Below, piece by piece: positions 34,601-41,129 of a stretch of DNA of 64,000 nt. The translations under genes were made by a program, and so were the position numbers. Source of the stretch: Endomychus coccineus (taxonomy: Eukaryota > Arthropoda > Insecta > Coleoptera > Endomychidae). The stretch lies in contig OY294068.1 of NCBI GenBank assembly GCA_958510875.1, forward strand, positions 201,797,997-201,861,996. Reading direction: 5' to 3'. The notes beneath the pieces are model-generated. The model was not told the origin of the DNA and did not search any database. It worked only from the letters and a program-made list of their open reading frames with translations. Numbering within the stretch: position 1 is the stretch's first letter; each line of letters begins with the position of its first letter.

Positions 34601-35764
34601 TTAATAGTTTAGATCATAGATAATTAAACGTCACGCATTGATAAAACAGGACTCGCGCCTGAAAGAATCTACGTGGAAACAGTTGGAAATACAACCGCCA
34701 GGTGACAGCACTGAAACTGTTTCTACGTCGATTCTTTGAATTGCAGGACCAGTTTGAATGGAACCCTCAATGGGACATCTACTTTTCGAAGAGGGTCGAT
34801 CAGTGATTGGCTCGTAACGCTGAAGAGCTCATGACACCGTAACAGCTGCGTGGAACTGATAGAAGGGTTGTCATTGTTCAATCTCGAAAACCAAAATATT
34901 GCCTACAAAATAAGTTTGTATTCATTTTGCATTAAGATTTTTTCATTTGGCCATTAGTCAAACAGGATTTTTCTTCAAATTCAAATGTTTTCATTGACTT
35001 ATTTAGTTTTTTTTTCACAGATCAACGAGAAATTCTCTTCTCTTGGTTTCGTTCCGAAGCCCCTGTTGAAAATGGAACCTAAAACGAGAAACCTATTACC
35101 CAGAGTCTCGTACCGGAAATCCGTGTTTGGCGAAGGCGTACTATTGTCGCGAGTGGGCGATCGTGCCCTCGTCAGTGTCGTGGAGGGGGTAAACAGTGTG
35201 ATGCAAGACGTCGTAACGTCGGTATTCAACAACTCCTTCTTCTTAGACTTGCACTTTAGCATTCACGATCAGGACGTCTTCTATTTCGTCAAAGATAACG
35301 TGCTGAAAATACGCGACGATCTGGAGGAAGTGCGACGATTGGGCGGGATGTTCAACGTTTCGACCCACGAAGTGACCGATCACGGCGCGAGCGCCGCCAT
35401 CAAGGAACTACGTCTCCATAATCCGGACGCCGTCGTCATAATCAAATACGGTGCCGATCCCAATCAAGAAACGCACAAGATCCTGCGACACGCTCACAAA
35501 CGGGCGGTGGAGCGCGCCTGGGAATTGGAAAAGCAATTGGTCGCGGCCGGTTTCCAAGGTCGAGGCGAATGGTCCGAGGAAGAAAAAGAGGAATTGATAT
35601 CGCACGGCGATGTCGATGGTTACGAGGGAATCGACATCCACAGCATCCATAAGTATCCGCAATTGGCGGACGATCCTGGTAACGTGGCGTTCCAGAGGGA
35701 CGCTAAAAGGAAGCGCAGAAAGAGTGGTTCGAGGAAGCAACGGATGCACAGGCACGACTCGTGA
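4502..35764 (+). CDS. Ten-m: Teneurin Ten-m (tenascin-major/odd Oz), 15 exons, 5' end missing
   Basis: Type II membrane adhesion protein that acts in synaptic partner matching and axon guidance (family knowledge). Exons: 4502-4678, 8040-8297, 9550-11847, 15251-15528, 17783-17999, 18123-18317, 22669-22878, 23185-23520, 23762-23969, 24897-24923, 25327-26129, 26186-26435, 28225-30253, 32529-34289, 35021-35764. Every join is AG/GT and phase-consistent, giving 3,262 codons plus stop with no internal stop. Ten-m rather than Ten-a is inferred from near-identity with Drosophila Ten-m as I recall it, for example PPDVPPRNPTMSR, PCSVLV, NPGFGGDDCSES, SGLECIV and AKRKRRK. The first exon enters with two bases of a split codon, so at least one coding exon lies upstream and was not found in 1-4501. 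Introns reach 4.9 kb and are full of transposon debris. Confidence 0.95.
5692..7295 (+). mobile_element. Short Helentron-type element, copy 1
   Basis: About 1.6 kb inside a Ten-m intron. It starts at TTAAGCTATTGCATATAGC and ends at GAGTGCCACACG. A ~75-bp segment (GAGCGCGGCGACCGAATCAA) occurs twice, near 5727 and 6120. Coding remains from 6161: YVALSRVTNIEKLYI, which is motif VI of a Pif1-type helicase, runs into an endonuclease/exonuclease/phosphatase domain (NCESLNSHKYDLQ, TETCMAHDNP, AGDFNINF, TIDAVFSRYLED). The frame is broken near 6540 and 6780. The 3' end folds into a hairpin (GGCAGTC/GAGTGCC, one mismatch), as at Helitron/Helentron termini. Helicase fused to this endonuclease is the Helentron arrangement (family knowledge). 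Confidence 0.75.
7300..8039. other. Ten-m intron remainder, nothing recognised
   Basis: Between Helentron copy 1 and the transmembrane exon. No open frame, repeat pair or splice pair that I can support. Confidence 0.4.
8040..8297 (+). CDS. Ten-m: Ten-m exon: juxtamembrane region and transmembrane span
   Basis: 258 nt. It begins with a Ser/Cys-rich intracellular stretch (SNSSCSSPCKEL) and ends with a single hydrophobic span, CAAIFFIILSVLLTAIVSYI, preceded by the basic flank RFKDIASR. That charge layout suits a type II (N-in) protein. The acceptor follows TTTTTGGTTACAG and the donor is AG|GTAAGT at 8298. Its phase (one base carried over) matches both neighbours. Confidence 0.92.
8585..8730. 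repeat. Fragment of the foldback repeat family
   Basis: ACTCGGAGGTTTTTGGGGTA and AGCTCCAGGTTTCCCAAGG resemble the ACTCGGGAGTTTTTGGGATC and CTCCAGGT pieces in 13778-14240. Diverged; no inverted partner nearby. Confidence 0.4.
9090..9270 (-). pseudogene. LINE reverse-transcriptase fragment
   Basis: Minus translation gives SSEVPQGSHMGPLFFKLLF, the RT GVPQGSxLGPLLF block. Lies in the Ten-m intron 8298-9549. Confidence 0.55.
9550..11847 (+). CDS. Ten-m: Ten-m exon: giant Ser/Thr/Asn-rich extracellular linker
   Basis: A single 2,298-nt exon (766 codons). It opens with the conserved PCSVLV motif just outside the membrane, followed by a furin-type site RKRR (9729-9740). The rest is low-complexity Ser/Thr/Asn-rich sequence with many N-x-S/T sequons, so it is probably heavily glycosylated. 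A Cys cluster GGGCQCSCPG lies near 11575-11603, and a TTEVTTTEF run sits near the end. Three acidic modules (EDDTLDSS, EDDSLESS, QDDSPDSS) recur about 80-86 codons apart. The corresponding linker in the Drosophila isoform I recall is much shorter. The length is a multiple of 3 and the phase is symmetric, so skipping keeps the frame. Confidence 0.9.
11848..13430. other. Ten-m intron, mostly unexplained
   Basis: Begins at the donor of the giant exon. Near 12190 a segment GTGGTTCTTAACCC resembles the outer end of some hAT transposons, but no partner end was found. Otherwise nothing is recognised before the foldback repeat. Confidence 0.35.
13440..14480. repeat. Large foldback repeat (nested inverted repeats)
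   Basis: The core, 13778-14156, is an imperfect palindrome with arms of about 180 bp (for example AAGTCCTGGTTGTGAGG against CCTCACAACCAGGACTT) and a small centre near 13967. Outer arms pair 13640-13730 with 14290-14400 (ATGAGAAACTGTATTTCTGC against GCAGAAATGCAGTTTCTCAT). No transposase is visible. Related sequence occurs near 8590-8700 and 58670-58900. Family not recognised. Confidence 0.65.
14585..14740. repeat. Head-to-head pair of hammerhead-like retroelement ends
   Basis: Left arm (inverted) holds CTTACTGAGGGCCTTTCGGC; right arm holds CCGAAAGGTCCTCAGTATG. Further out, TATCCACTTAAAATAC mirrors GTATATTTAGTGGATA. The arms are about 65 bp with a short centre. The same terminal group appears singly at about 44876 and 47615. 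It fits a collapsed Penelope-like copy with no coding part. Confidence 0.6.
15251..15528 (+). CDS. Ten-m: Ten-m exon: conserved pre-EGF extracellular region
   Basis: Encodes FPAQSFPPDGTTFSQI, GYWNMQFYQSEAAYVKFDY and IPRGASIGVYARRNALPT, close to the Ten-m region between linker and EGF repeats. The exon enters with two bases completing a Gly codon and ends on a codon boundary (donor GTAAGT at 15529). A CT dinucleotide run follows about 20 nt after the donor. Confidence 0.92.
15549..15568. repeat. CT dinucleotide microsatellite
   Basis: Ten TC units beginning 20 nt after the donor of the Ten-m exon at 15251-15528. Confidence 0.85.
15909..17235 (+). mobile_element. Penelope-like element with inverted terminal arms and 13-bp target duplication
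   Basis: Flanked by the direct repeat AATTTGGTTAAAT (15896-15908 and 17236-17248). Inverted arms of 226 bp each, 15906-16131 and 16980-17205, carry hammerhead-like motifs. The interior encodes a GIY-YIG-type segment (HTVYKLNCLDCDGTYTGISK) preceded by the RT-to-nuclease linker region. The RT domain is missing and a frameshift lies near 16500. It sits in a Ten-m intron. Confidence 0.8.
16146..16725 (+). pseudogene. Penelope-type GIY-YIG nuclease remnant
   Basis: Reads MEMNGYPKTFYNPIIKERI, then the linker, then YKLNCLDCDGTYTGISKQYL (GIY-YIG core). After a frame change near 16500 it continues NSTALAKHCFDYNHQFDY and ends near 16725. Only the C-terminal part of a Penelope protein is present. Confidence 0.75.
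17783..17999 (+). CDS. Ten-m: Ten-m exon: pre-EGF end and EGF repeat 1
   Basis: Encodes HYMEQGHWFLSLYNDDGD, then the first EGF repeat, CPNGCSGKGECLMGHCQC... GDDC. The acceptor is TTTTCGTTTCAG and the donor GTGAGT at 18000. The last base is the first base of a Ser codon completed in the next exon. Confidence 0.93.
18123..18317 (+). CDS. Ten-m: Ten-m exon: EGF repeats 2 and 3
   Basis: EGF2 reads CPVLCSQKGEYINGECQC: a Tyr stands where the third Cys is expected, leaving an unpaired Cys. EGF3 is CEVPDCNGHGQCANGKCNC. In teneurins the odd Cys in EGF2 and EGF5 makes inter-chain disulfides that hold the cis dimer (family knowledge), and that pattern is kept here. Confidence 0.93.
18640..19640 (-). 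pseudogene. Decayed mariner-type transposase
   Basis: Minus-strand pieces show the helix-turn-helix end RNADAEKRLALMENLPKSSV near 19475-19540, a segment like NVCAGIIENHLLGPFMMPLR near 19150-19230, APPHFSV near 19050-19075, and a PLGFFLWGY-like motif near 18930-18960. The order fits a minus-strand transposase, broken by many stops and frame changes. It is dead and older than the MITE cluster inserted next to it. Confidence 0.55.
19798..20324. mobile_element. MULE-type MITE with 9-bp target duplication
   Basis: 527 bp flanked by perfect 9-bp direct repeats CCCCTTGAC (19789-19797 and 20325-20333). Terminal inverted repeats of about 36 bp start CATAGTCAAAGTATACAGG, with one mismatch. It has no coding capacity. 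The 9-bp duplication is typical of Mutator-like elements (inference from family habits). It contains a second MITE at 19902-20198. Confidence 0.82.
19902..20198. mobile_element. hAT-type MITE nested in the MULE-type MITE
   Basis: 297 bp flanked by perfect 8-bp direct repeats TATTGACG (19894-19901 and 20199-20206). Inverted termini begin CAGAGAGATGTAAGAATAGA. The 8-bp duplication and CAG start point to hAT. It has no open frame. Confidence 0.8.
21150..21300 (-). repeat. Penelope terminal fragment
   Basis: Shares GATTCCGCGTCACAATAGC, CTCGACTTGATGCCGAC and AACCATTACAGGT with the end of the PLE at 30408-30540. It is a solo terminal piece with no coding part beside it. Confidence 0.7.
22669..22878 (+). 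CDS. Ten-m: Ten-m exon: EGF repeats 4 and 5
   Basis: EGF4 is DCPHPTCSAHGYCVEGSC. EGF5 is CLPDCSGHGNFDLDTQTC, with Phe in place of a Cys, the second dimerising odd-Cys repeat of teneurins. The acceptor is TTTAATTTAG and the donor GTATTT at 22879. The 4.35-kb intron upstream carries a nested transposon cluster and a PLE fragment. Confidence 0.93.
23185..23520 (+). CDS. Ten-m: Ten-m exon: EGF repeats 6-8
   Basis: 336 nt with three EGF units: CDLDCGDHGHC, CDLRCNEHGQCKNGTC and CPNSCSSHGQC. It ends in NCNDGRDNDKD, an acidic, probably calcium-binding stretch that continues as DGLVDCEDPECC in the next exon. The acceptor is TGTAATTTCAG and the donor AAAG|GTCAGA. Confidence 0.93.
23562..23620 (+). pseudogene. 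Very short LINE RT motif remnant
   Basis: THAGVPYGSHLGP, the RT GVPQGSxLGP block, about 40 nt after a Ten-m donor. Only this motif is recognisable. Confidence 0.4.
23762..23969 (+). CDS. Ten-m: Ten-m exon: Cys-rich link and start of TTR-like region
   Basis: Encodes DGLVDCEDPECCANREC, then VSAPKPIDILLRKQPPAI and FFERMKFLIDEGSLQNYA, all highly conserved in Ten-m. It ends in phase 2 (AG of a Ser codon). Either the microexon at 24897 or the exon at 25327 can supply the third base and still give Ser. Confidence 0.93.
24000..24890. other. Ten-m intron before the microexon, nothing recognised
   Basis: AT-rich. The open frame at 24224-24514 has no recognisable motif. The polypyrimidine tract TTTTTTGTTCTTCCC at its end serves the microexon acceptor. 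Confidence 0.4.
24897..24923 (+). CDS. Ten-m: Ten-m 27-nt microexon (nine codons), probably alternatively spliced
   Basis: Framed by acceptor CCGCTGCGCAG and donor AAG|GTAAGG. Joined to its neighbours it reads FNE-S-VFWNHFNT-S-RSAVV, with no stop or frame change. Skipping gives FNE-S-RSAVV, the form I recall from a Drosophila Ten-m isoform. The entering and leaving phases are identical (phase 2). The position is the junction between the EGF stalk and the TTR-like/FN-plug part. The exon call rests on splice signals, phase and the aromatic, teneurin-like peptide; there is no transcript evidence here. Confidence 0.82.
25327..26129 (+). CDS. Ten-m: Ten-m exon: TTR-like and FN-plug domains
   Basis: 803 nt. 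Starts RSAVVRGKVVTQMGNGL, then GFTLTRDDGWFDLLVNGGG (carboxypeptidase-regulatory/TTR-like fold) and the FN-plug that closes the YD barrel: YHSSRAAGYLSTIQLQL and KLSGHDMSISEVGGWNLD. The donor is G|GTTCGT at 26130, a weak splice site, but phase and homology require it. It ends HRYNFHEG and the Gly is completed in the next exon. Confidence 0.93.
26186..26435 (+). CDS. Ten-m: Ten-m exon: end of FN-plug, first NHL blade
   Basis: Encodes GILQKGDGSNIYLKHKP, LECSDCDGQASKQRLLAP and SAVPDGSLFVGDFNLVRKI. The last is the first strand set of the six-bladed NHL propeller used for binding partners such as latrophilin or a trans teneurin (family knowledge). The donor GTAAGT starts at 26436, and the split Asn codon is completed at 28225. 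Confidence 0.93.
26450..26700. repeat. Penelope terminal fragment (group of 15909-17235)
   Basis: Directly after a Ten-m donor. Contains AATTATATGTAAATTCTTGAG, TCTTTACGTACGCTTTGG and CACCATCATCAGAAGACG, matching the arms of the 15909-17235 element in the same relative order. It contains an inverted hammerhead-like core. No partner arm was found nearby. Confidence 0.65.
26720..27780 (+). pseudogene. LINE reverse-transcriptase remnant
   Basis: Plus translation in broken frames: REIPCGLFLDLSKAFDTPD, MECYLECRTQRVKISEGGQN, LQMGVPQGSIIGPLLFLI, then INDLLEV with TDD (YADD position). A late RQKRAGRIIFGL follows near 27545. It has several stops and frame changes. Fills most of the intron between 26435 and 28225. 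Confidence 0.75.
28225..30253 (+). CDS. Ten-m: Ten-m exon: NHL propeller and first YD repeats
   Basis: 2,029 nt. The NHL blades are visible as GTLYISDPESHQIIRV, VLYFADGTNIRMVDRDG, TLHIIDDHMILQL, NLYVAESDSQRINRV and HVHIGDQANYRIRSV. YD-shell units follow, for example YVYNYDEFGRLTSAV and LEYDRFSRLSGW. A Cys group CNCLERGCDCFEADHY sits between propeller and shell. It ends AFKDMFSSL on a codon boundary with donor GTAAGT. The next intron is almost filled by an antisense PLE. Confidence 0.95.
30408..32490 (-). mobile_element. Penelope-like element, antisense in a Ten-m intron
   Basis: Minus-strand RT plus GIY-YIG. The left end (plus coordinates ~30408-30540) is a hammerhead-like terminal segment also found at 21165-21300. 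The right end at ~32490 lies about 40 nt from the acceptor of the Ten-m exon at 32529. The whole 2,275-nt intron is essentially this element. It appears 5'-truncated, because the N-terminal part is short. A related N-terminal fragment is at about 61430-61880. Confidence 0.85.
30614..32357 (-). pseudogene. Penelope reverse transcriptase/GIY-YIG protein with one frameshift
   Basis: Two overlapping frames. From 32357 to about 31850: ADKGNSTVVMNRSDYDNKIL, PRLYGLPKIHKP, PIVSTIGSPTYKLSRYL. From about 31858 to 30614: LVSFDVESLFT, GAAMGSPLSPIIANIFME, WFRYVDDTFVIW (the RT catalytic YVDD), then YSIACSCGKVYIGETGRT (GIY-YIG) with ALAEHKFNTNH. The break lies after SFHFVEKL, near 31840-31860. Apart from this break the RT palm and nuclease motifs look complete, so the insertion is fairly young. 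Confidence 0.88.
32529..34289 (+). CDS. Ten-m: Ten-m exon: YD-repeat shell and Rhs-core end
   Basis: 1,761 nt opening PLKVTTPRGSDYLLQYD. Many YD repeats follow (YQYDGNARLSGIDV, YVYDENGNIIAVL, WYYYDDRGRLISC), then the Rhs-core-like KRLYDPVVGQWMTPAWE with VFIYRFQNNNPI. Bacterial Rhs/Tc toxin shells share this fold (family knowledge). It ends GLECIVKK on a codon boundary. Confidence 0.95.
34657..34738. repeat. Short hairpin-forming inverted repeat in the last Ten-m intron
   Basis: AAAGAATCTACGTGGAAACAG pairs with CTGTTTCTACGTCGATTCTTT with two mismatches, around a loop of about 30 nt. It is either a short MITE remnant or a structured intron element. No target duplication was identified. Confidence 0.5.
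35021..35764 (+). CDS. Ten-m: Ten-m last exon: antibiotic-binding-like and Tox-GHH-like C-terminal tail
   Basis: 744 nt including the TGA stop at 35762-35764. Encodes FVPKPLLKMEPKTRNLLP, LDLHFSIHDQDVFYF and the Tox-GHH/TCAP-like tail: HKRAVERAWELEKQL, GRGEWSEEEKEELISHG, YPQLADDPGNVAFQRDAKRK. It ends with a basic RKRRKSGSRKQRMHRHDS. The family's tail is structurally related to bacterial GHH nucleases but is a normal part of animal teneurins. The C-terminus is longer and more basic than vertebrate TCAP, as in flies. Confidence 0.95.
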   Translation: MNEKFSSLGFVPKPLLKMEPKTRNLLPRVSYRKSVFGEGVLLSRVGDRALVSVVEGVNSVMQDVVTSVFNNSFFLDLHFSIHDQDVFYFVKDNVLKIRDDLEEVRRLGGMFNVSTHEVTDHGASAAIKELRLHNPDAVVIIKYGADPNQETHKILRHAHKRAVERAWELEKQLVAAGFQGRGEWSEEEKEELISHGDVDGYEGIDIHSIHKYPQLADDPGNVAFQRDAKRKRRKSGSRKQRMHRHDS

Positions 35765-35866
35765 CTGTCCAATGCATGAGTTTGAAATAATGTGCCATAG
35801 CAACATCAAATCAAATCCTAGTCGATCTAAATATTAATAATTTTAGGGACATAAATCACTATTTTT

Positions 35867-35872
35867 AATAAA
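35867..35872 (+). terminator. Candidate proximal polyadenylation signal of Ten-m
   Basis: AATAAA about 100 nt after the Ten-m stop, inside an A-rich tract. Other weaker AT-rich candidates lie downstream (for example near 38970), so a longer 3' UTR cannot be excluded. Confidence 0.4.
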
Positions 35873-35879
35873 AAAAACA

Positions 35880-37300
35880 AATTGTGGCAAAATACGTATA
35901 ACTATTTTGATAAATTATGACCGTTGCGTTCAGTCAGCCCACGACACTGTCCGAAGACCCTCGCATTCGGAAATAACTAGTGACAAACAATCAAAAGGCC
36001 TATCCATGAACGACAACCCGTTGCCTCTACCGGGCAGATTGTGAGATTACTTGCACATATAGTATATAGTGTAGCGCTAAGGCAAAACTACTCTAAAAAC
36101 TGTAAATAATCAGAAGCTTTTTATATGGAAATAGTAGTGAATCGGTAACAACAGTACGAATCGTCTAATAGTGCCGCGTTTCTTGTGTTTTCATCAGATT
36201 TGGGTAGTGGCATCGACTGACTTTGCGGTTCTTAACTTAAACATCGTTACTTATGGATAATCCACAGATCCACACACACACAGTCCATGTACATATAAGC
36301 GTATATATGGTTTTATTAAGTTTTACGAGTCTATCTTTGGTGCTTATTTTCATTGTCCAGTGAGTAGGAGGTTGGGGCGCCATAGTCGAACCGATATTAG
36401 TCCAATTGACGTGATCTTTTTCTAAACCAATTGCTATAATTCCAATCATTGATTGTCAGTTAGTTCAACAACAAATAGTTTGTAGTCTAGAAACAACTCA
36501 TGATGAATGATAGTTTTTCCAGTCATAGCGAACTCTTCCAAATATTGAATCTCATCGTTGGAAAAGGTTAAATTTATAATTGATTCTTTTGTCATAACAA
36601 GTGTTATGAAATATTGAGTTCCAACTTAAAAGTTAGAGCAGATGGAGCAGACTGCGCCATCTTCACTCAACAACCGGACATTTAAGTTCACTTATAGTAT
36701 TAGAGATGGCGTCCAGCGTTGGTTCTCCTGAATTTTGAAAACTGATTGAAATTTGCGAATAACTAATTGAATATTAACTTCGTAACAATTAAAATGACAT
36801 ATTTGTGACCTCCATACTATTTTCTATCGATTATGCTATTTTAATTAATTATATATTAATTAACTCTTGACCTCCAAACGTTGCAATTCGACCAATATAT
36901 TCTTTTAGTCCATTGTGGTAACAGTTGAAATCGTTCAGCGAGCTTAACATCATCTTCGTTCTTTTTCACTTCTTTCAATTCAAGGTTCCACTGGCAATAT
37001 TATGCGGTTTATTGTGGGCGTAAAGTCATCGCCACTAAAATAAAGCCTTTATATATTCTATCAAGGTGTTTGAGATACTCAATGAAGGAATCAAGCAATT
37101 GGTTTGGAAAACGCTTAGGTACAGCTTGAGTAATTCTCGGAAAGCAATTAGAACGAGTTTTAGCATACCTCTATATCGAGAATTACCGTTTGTAGCACGT
37201 TTCGGACAGAATGGTGACTCCATCGGTCATTAGAATAGCAAGTACTGTAGAAGTACCTACCTAACTATCATGTACGTAAATGTAGCCTAATCAGTAAAAT
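35880..37300. other. Ten-m 3' UTR or intergenic DNA
   Basis: No coding region. It may be partly a long 3' UTR, since Ten-m transcripts in other insects can carry one. No structure was recognised. Confidence 0.35.
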
Positions 37301-37309
37301 TCGCCAAGA

Positions 37310-37365
37310 TTGTCTCTCTGCTCTCTATTTCTCTCTCTCTATCTCTCTCTATCCGCCTCTAGTTG
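37310..37365. repeat. Pyrimidine-rich CT microsatellite
   Basis: TCTCTCTG, TTTCTCTCTCTCTATC and related runs, interrupted, in DNA downstream of Ten-m. Confidence 0.7.
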
Positions 37366-37789
37366 CAATAGTCCATGCTGAGTACTTATAGGTACTTGTG
37401 ATATAATGATGAGGAACAAGCTGTACCAAATAGGAAAGTCGATCGGAAACTTGAGTACTCTGCATTTGGCAGTTATTAGAAGGTCAAAGAAATTTAAAAA
37501 AAATTCAATTAATCTCATGAATCAAAGATACTCGAACGGACCATTTATAAGTTGCTGGAACACACTTTGAAACTTTCCCTGAAGCCAATGAAAACCAAAA
37601 TTCAGATTCTGATCATTATATTGTTGGGATCAATTGTATATTCATGTCTGTATAATGTTTAATGGCATTATTTTGATCATTCCAATCTCGAATTCAGTTT
37701 CTTACAATTGGAAAAAATTATTATGATTTCTATTGTATTAACACGAAAAATAGACTGCACCTTTCTACCTTTATTATAATATTGATTCT

Positions 37790-38330
37790 GGACCCAGAAA
37801 TTAATTTCATGTAAATTCTAGGAAAATAGGTCACGTTAATACTTATGCCTACTATATTGTCGTATTTACGTACATTTCGGACGTTAGAAAACTAACTAAA
37901 GCACAGGAACTCTTAAACTAATTGTACTAAGCACTAAGCATTTTTATCCTATTAATTTTAATTTAAAATGTCTATGTCACAATAAAACATTGAAGACGGC
38001 ATAACCCGGCAAAGAGGTAGCATAGTCGAGCTTCAAAATTCCTTACGCTGAAGTACCTACAACTTCAAACAGATGTCTTTGCTGTACCAATAATACTGCT
38101 TTATATCAGCTTCCTATACATACATAATTTATTATGAACAAATATGTAGAAAAAGTTTTTGATCAATTAAGTTTATATTTGACTCAGCGATTGTACATCG
38201 GGTCTACTGAGAGAATTAGCATCACGTTTTATGTGAATTATCTCCAGGAGTACGTAATGACGACAATATGGTAGACACAAGTGTTGATGTGACTTATTTC
38301 CCAAGAATTTACATATAATTGTACCTTCGT
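37790..38330. repeat. Collapsed Penelope-like copy (paired inverted ends)
   Basis: The left end has ATGTAAATTCTAGGAAAATAG and CGTATTTACGTACATTTCGG. The right end has GATGTGACTTATTTCCC and AAGAATTTACATATAATTG, the inverse of the left. The interior resembles the 26450-26700 piece. No coding sequence remains. Confidence 0.55.
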
Positions 38331-39360
38331 TGTAAAGTGAAAAATGCAATTTTAATTTTGACTATACAGAATGGGTATAATTGAAACCGAGTGTAGAATA
38401 TGAATTGTTGGCTTGGATTTGAAACGCTCAAAACATATTTCAAAGTAAGTCAATACCTTGAAATGATCCTTGGGTGATAGACAATACCAAATTTCTCACT
38501 ATCATACAAGCTACACAAATGTTGGTTTGAAATGTCCGATGTTTCGTCTGATAAACGTGTTAGTTTCCGCTTGAATTTGGCATAGCTTGCCCAAGCCGCC
38601 CTACCTTGTGTGGCATGTTTAACACTAGAACATCACATAATTGTTTAGCTGATGTACTTATTATTAGTTCTGTTGGCTCGGAAGATAAAGACATTTTAAG
38701 AAGAATATGAAGATGTGTATGCCGGCGCAGTAAGGAACGACTGATATTTTTTCTAATGTGACTAATATAAAAGCAATACTTTGTATCTAATATGATATCC
38801 TAGATATTTTTTATGATTCTGTGCAATTGTTGTGTGGTTGCTTTATGGCGACTTGCACTTTATGCATAATGACCATAATAATAATTGTAAAATGTAAAAT
38901 TGAATTTTATGTATGTATATATAAATTTATTGTGTATATTGTTTTGATATGTAAATATATTTTGTTTTATTAAATAATATACTCGTTTATTAATGCAAAG
39001 GTATTTATGAAATGCGTGTTTCATTTTACACCCATAACAATGTCGTTAGATATTCTCAACTGATTTTCCTTCTTAAATTTTTTATGAAGCGAAACTTCCC
39101 ATAGAAAGACCGACCGAGACGGAAGTGACGTCAGAAAAAGGGAGGCATCGATGCGGGCACGTATAGAGTCGTTCGAACAACGAGACTAGTGCTCCTGTAG
39201 TTATCTTGAATTCCGCCTTCGAACAAGATGTTCAATTAAGGGAAACCGGTTTGTGGTCAAATTATGGACAGCTTAAGAATTTTAACCTTTTTTGGCAAGC
39301 ACAATTTTCAACACGGGTTGCGTAAGGGCGGAAGTGTAAACACTTGTCCCTTTAGTTTTC
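38330..39360. other. Intergenic DNA downstream of Ten-m
   Basis: AT-rich to 39000, with possible distal poly(A) signals near 38970, then a more GC-rich patch (39100-39220, GACGGAAGTGACGTCAG) that may be repeat-derived. No gene seen. Confidence 0.35.
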
Positions 39361-39369
39361 TAACTTAAA

Positions 39370-40460
39370 TCTTGGAAATAATAGAGTCCGGTGATGTGAA
39401 TCACAATGTTTTCTATCAAAAGCTTGAACTATACGGGGTTCGTGGAGCCTCATTAGATCTCATCAAATTATATTTGTCTAATTGCACTCAATTTGTCAGA
39501 ATACAGTCGAGCACCACCTACGCTAACGTGATCAATGGTGTTCTGCAGGGTAACATTCTAGGGCCTTCATTGTACATAACATTTTTCAATGATCTTCCAA
39601 ATATAATTAAATGAAGAACTTGAATTTCCTTTCAGCCATAGAGATGATACTGATACTGTACAATCGATAAATGATAATGACTTCAGTACTGAAAATACAA
39701 CAAACTCATTAAAAAGACTTAATGACTATTTTGTTAGAAATGAACTAAATGTTAACTTCAGTAAGACCTCTTGTAACCTAATTAGAATAGTTGAAAATAA
39801 TAATAAATGTCCAGAGTCAATTGTCTGTGGTAATGAGGTCGTGAAATTTGACGCAAGAACAACATTGCATCATTTTGATGAACATCAAACATTCTATAAA
39901 CGTATCAGTGAACTCAGCAGTCCTCAAAGCAAAGCATGTTACTCTATTAAACTATTGTGGAAATATCTTGACACTGAAACAGCTAAAATTGCTCATTTTG
40001 GTTATGTATATCCTCATCTAAAGTATTGGATACGTTTTGATACCAGTCAATTCAAAACTAATCGAGTCCACCAAACCAAAACTAGCCCAGAATAGAGACT
40101 GTGAAGTCTCAAAAAGGCTGCAAAATTCAATATTGTATTGACCAGAGTAGATAATTTCAAAATTTCTCATCTTACTTCGCAAAATGATTCCACTTCATGC
40201 AGGAATCAACGAAATTATCAAAAAAATCTGCTGTTACGTTTCTTCTTTTCCAAATCAGAAACTTCTATAACAGTTGGTTGGGTCCTAAAATGAACGGAAT
40301 AAGAAGTGGTGAATCGAAATATCGTCAACTTCATTTTTACCCCATGCAAAAGCAAAAAAGACCCTACTATAAATAAAATTCGAATTCCCTCTATGCAATA
40401 ACCTTCAAGAATGAATCATTCATAGTCCAGTATTAATTTTATCAATTTGCGTTGAATTCA
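39370..40460 (+). pseudogene. LINE reverse-transcriptase remnant downstream of Ten-m
   Basis: NHNVFYQKLELYGVRGASLD, NGVLQGNILGPSLYITFFND, then broken frames. A thumb-like piece reads LLNYCGNILT and LILVMYILI around 39945-40020, and a C-terminal LPHAKAKKTLL lies near 40340. Several stops; inactive. Confidence 0.65.
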
Positions 40461-40464
40461 ATAT

Positions 40465-41129
40465 GAACTAAATAGAAATAAACAAATATCCTATTTAATT
40501 TAAGAGCTATATTATCATGTTAATTATATCTAAATCATACAGAAATATTGATGCTTTTAGTAAAAATCAGATATTCATTAATGATATTATGAGTTTTATT
40601 TAATTTAATATTTTTCATTTATTATCCTTATTCCATGTAAGATTGAATACATAGAACAGCGTAAAATGCTTTGCTTGGGTCGTGAGTCCACACATTGAAC
40701 CTATTTCTTTTTTATAATAATTGTTTGAACTAGATCTTTGTAAATTTTTCGATATCTTAATAATTTCTGTTTCCAATGAGAGAAAAATTGATATCATTCT
40801 TATTTTCAAAACACCCTGAGCCAATTTATCGTTCGACACATATTATCTACGCGAAATATTCACAAATTCGGAAAGCCTGTATAGTTTTTATATGATTGTT
40901 TCAGTTTGGTAATGTCATTTTTCCAACGATATTCAAGATTTACAACGGAACAAAATAGGAATAATTATCATTCTGGGAACATACTAAATCGATTTCCGCT
41001 CGAAAAACGACAAATTTTTCGCTCTTTTCTTCAAAATAGTATATCGATAGCAAGTCAAGTAACCGGAAAATATTATGAAACTTCAGAATAATCATACTTA
41101 TCGTGATAATTGTTACGGAAAACGATATA
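40465..41129. other. Intergenic AT-rich DNA
   Basis: Between the LINE remnant and the TA of the mariner-type element. The two ~70-codon frames here have no recognisable content. Confidence 0.35.

Noticed and set aside
35400..35764. Treating the Tox-GHH-like tail as a horizontally acquired toxin
   Set aside because: This domain is a standard part of animal teneurins, and the exon is in phase and conserved with fly Ten-m.
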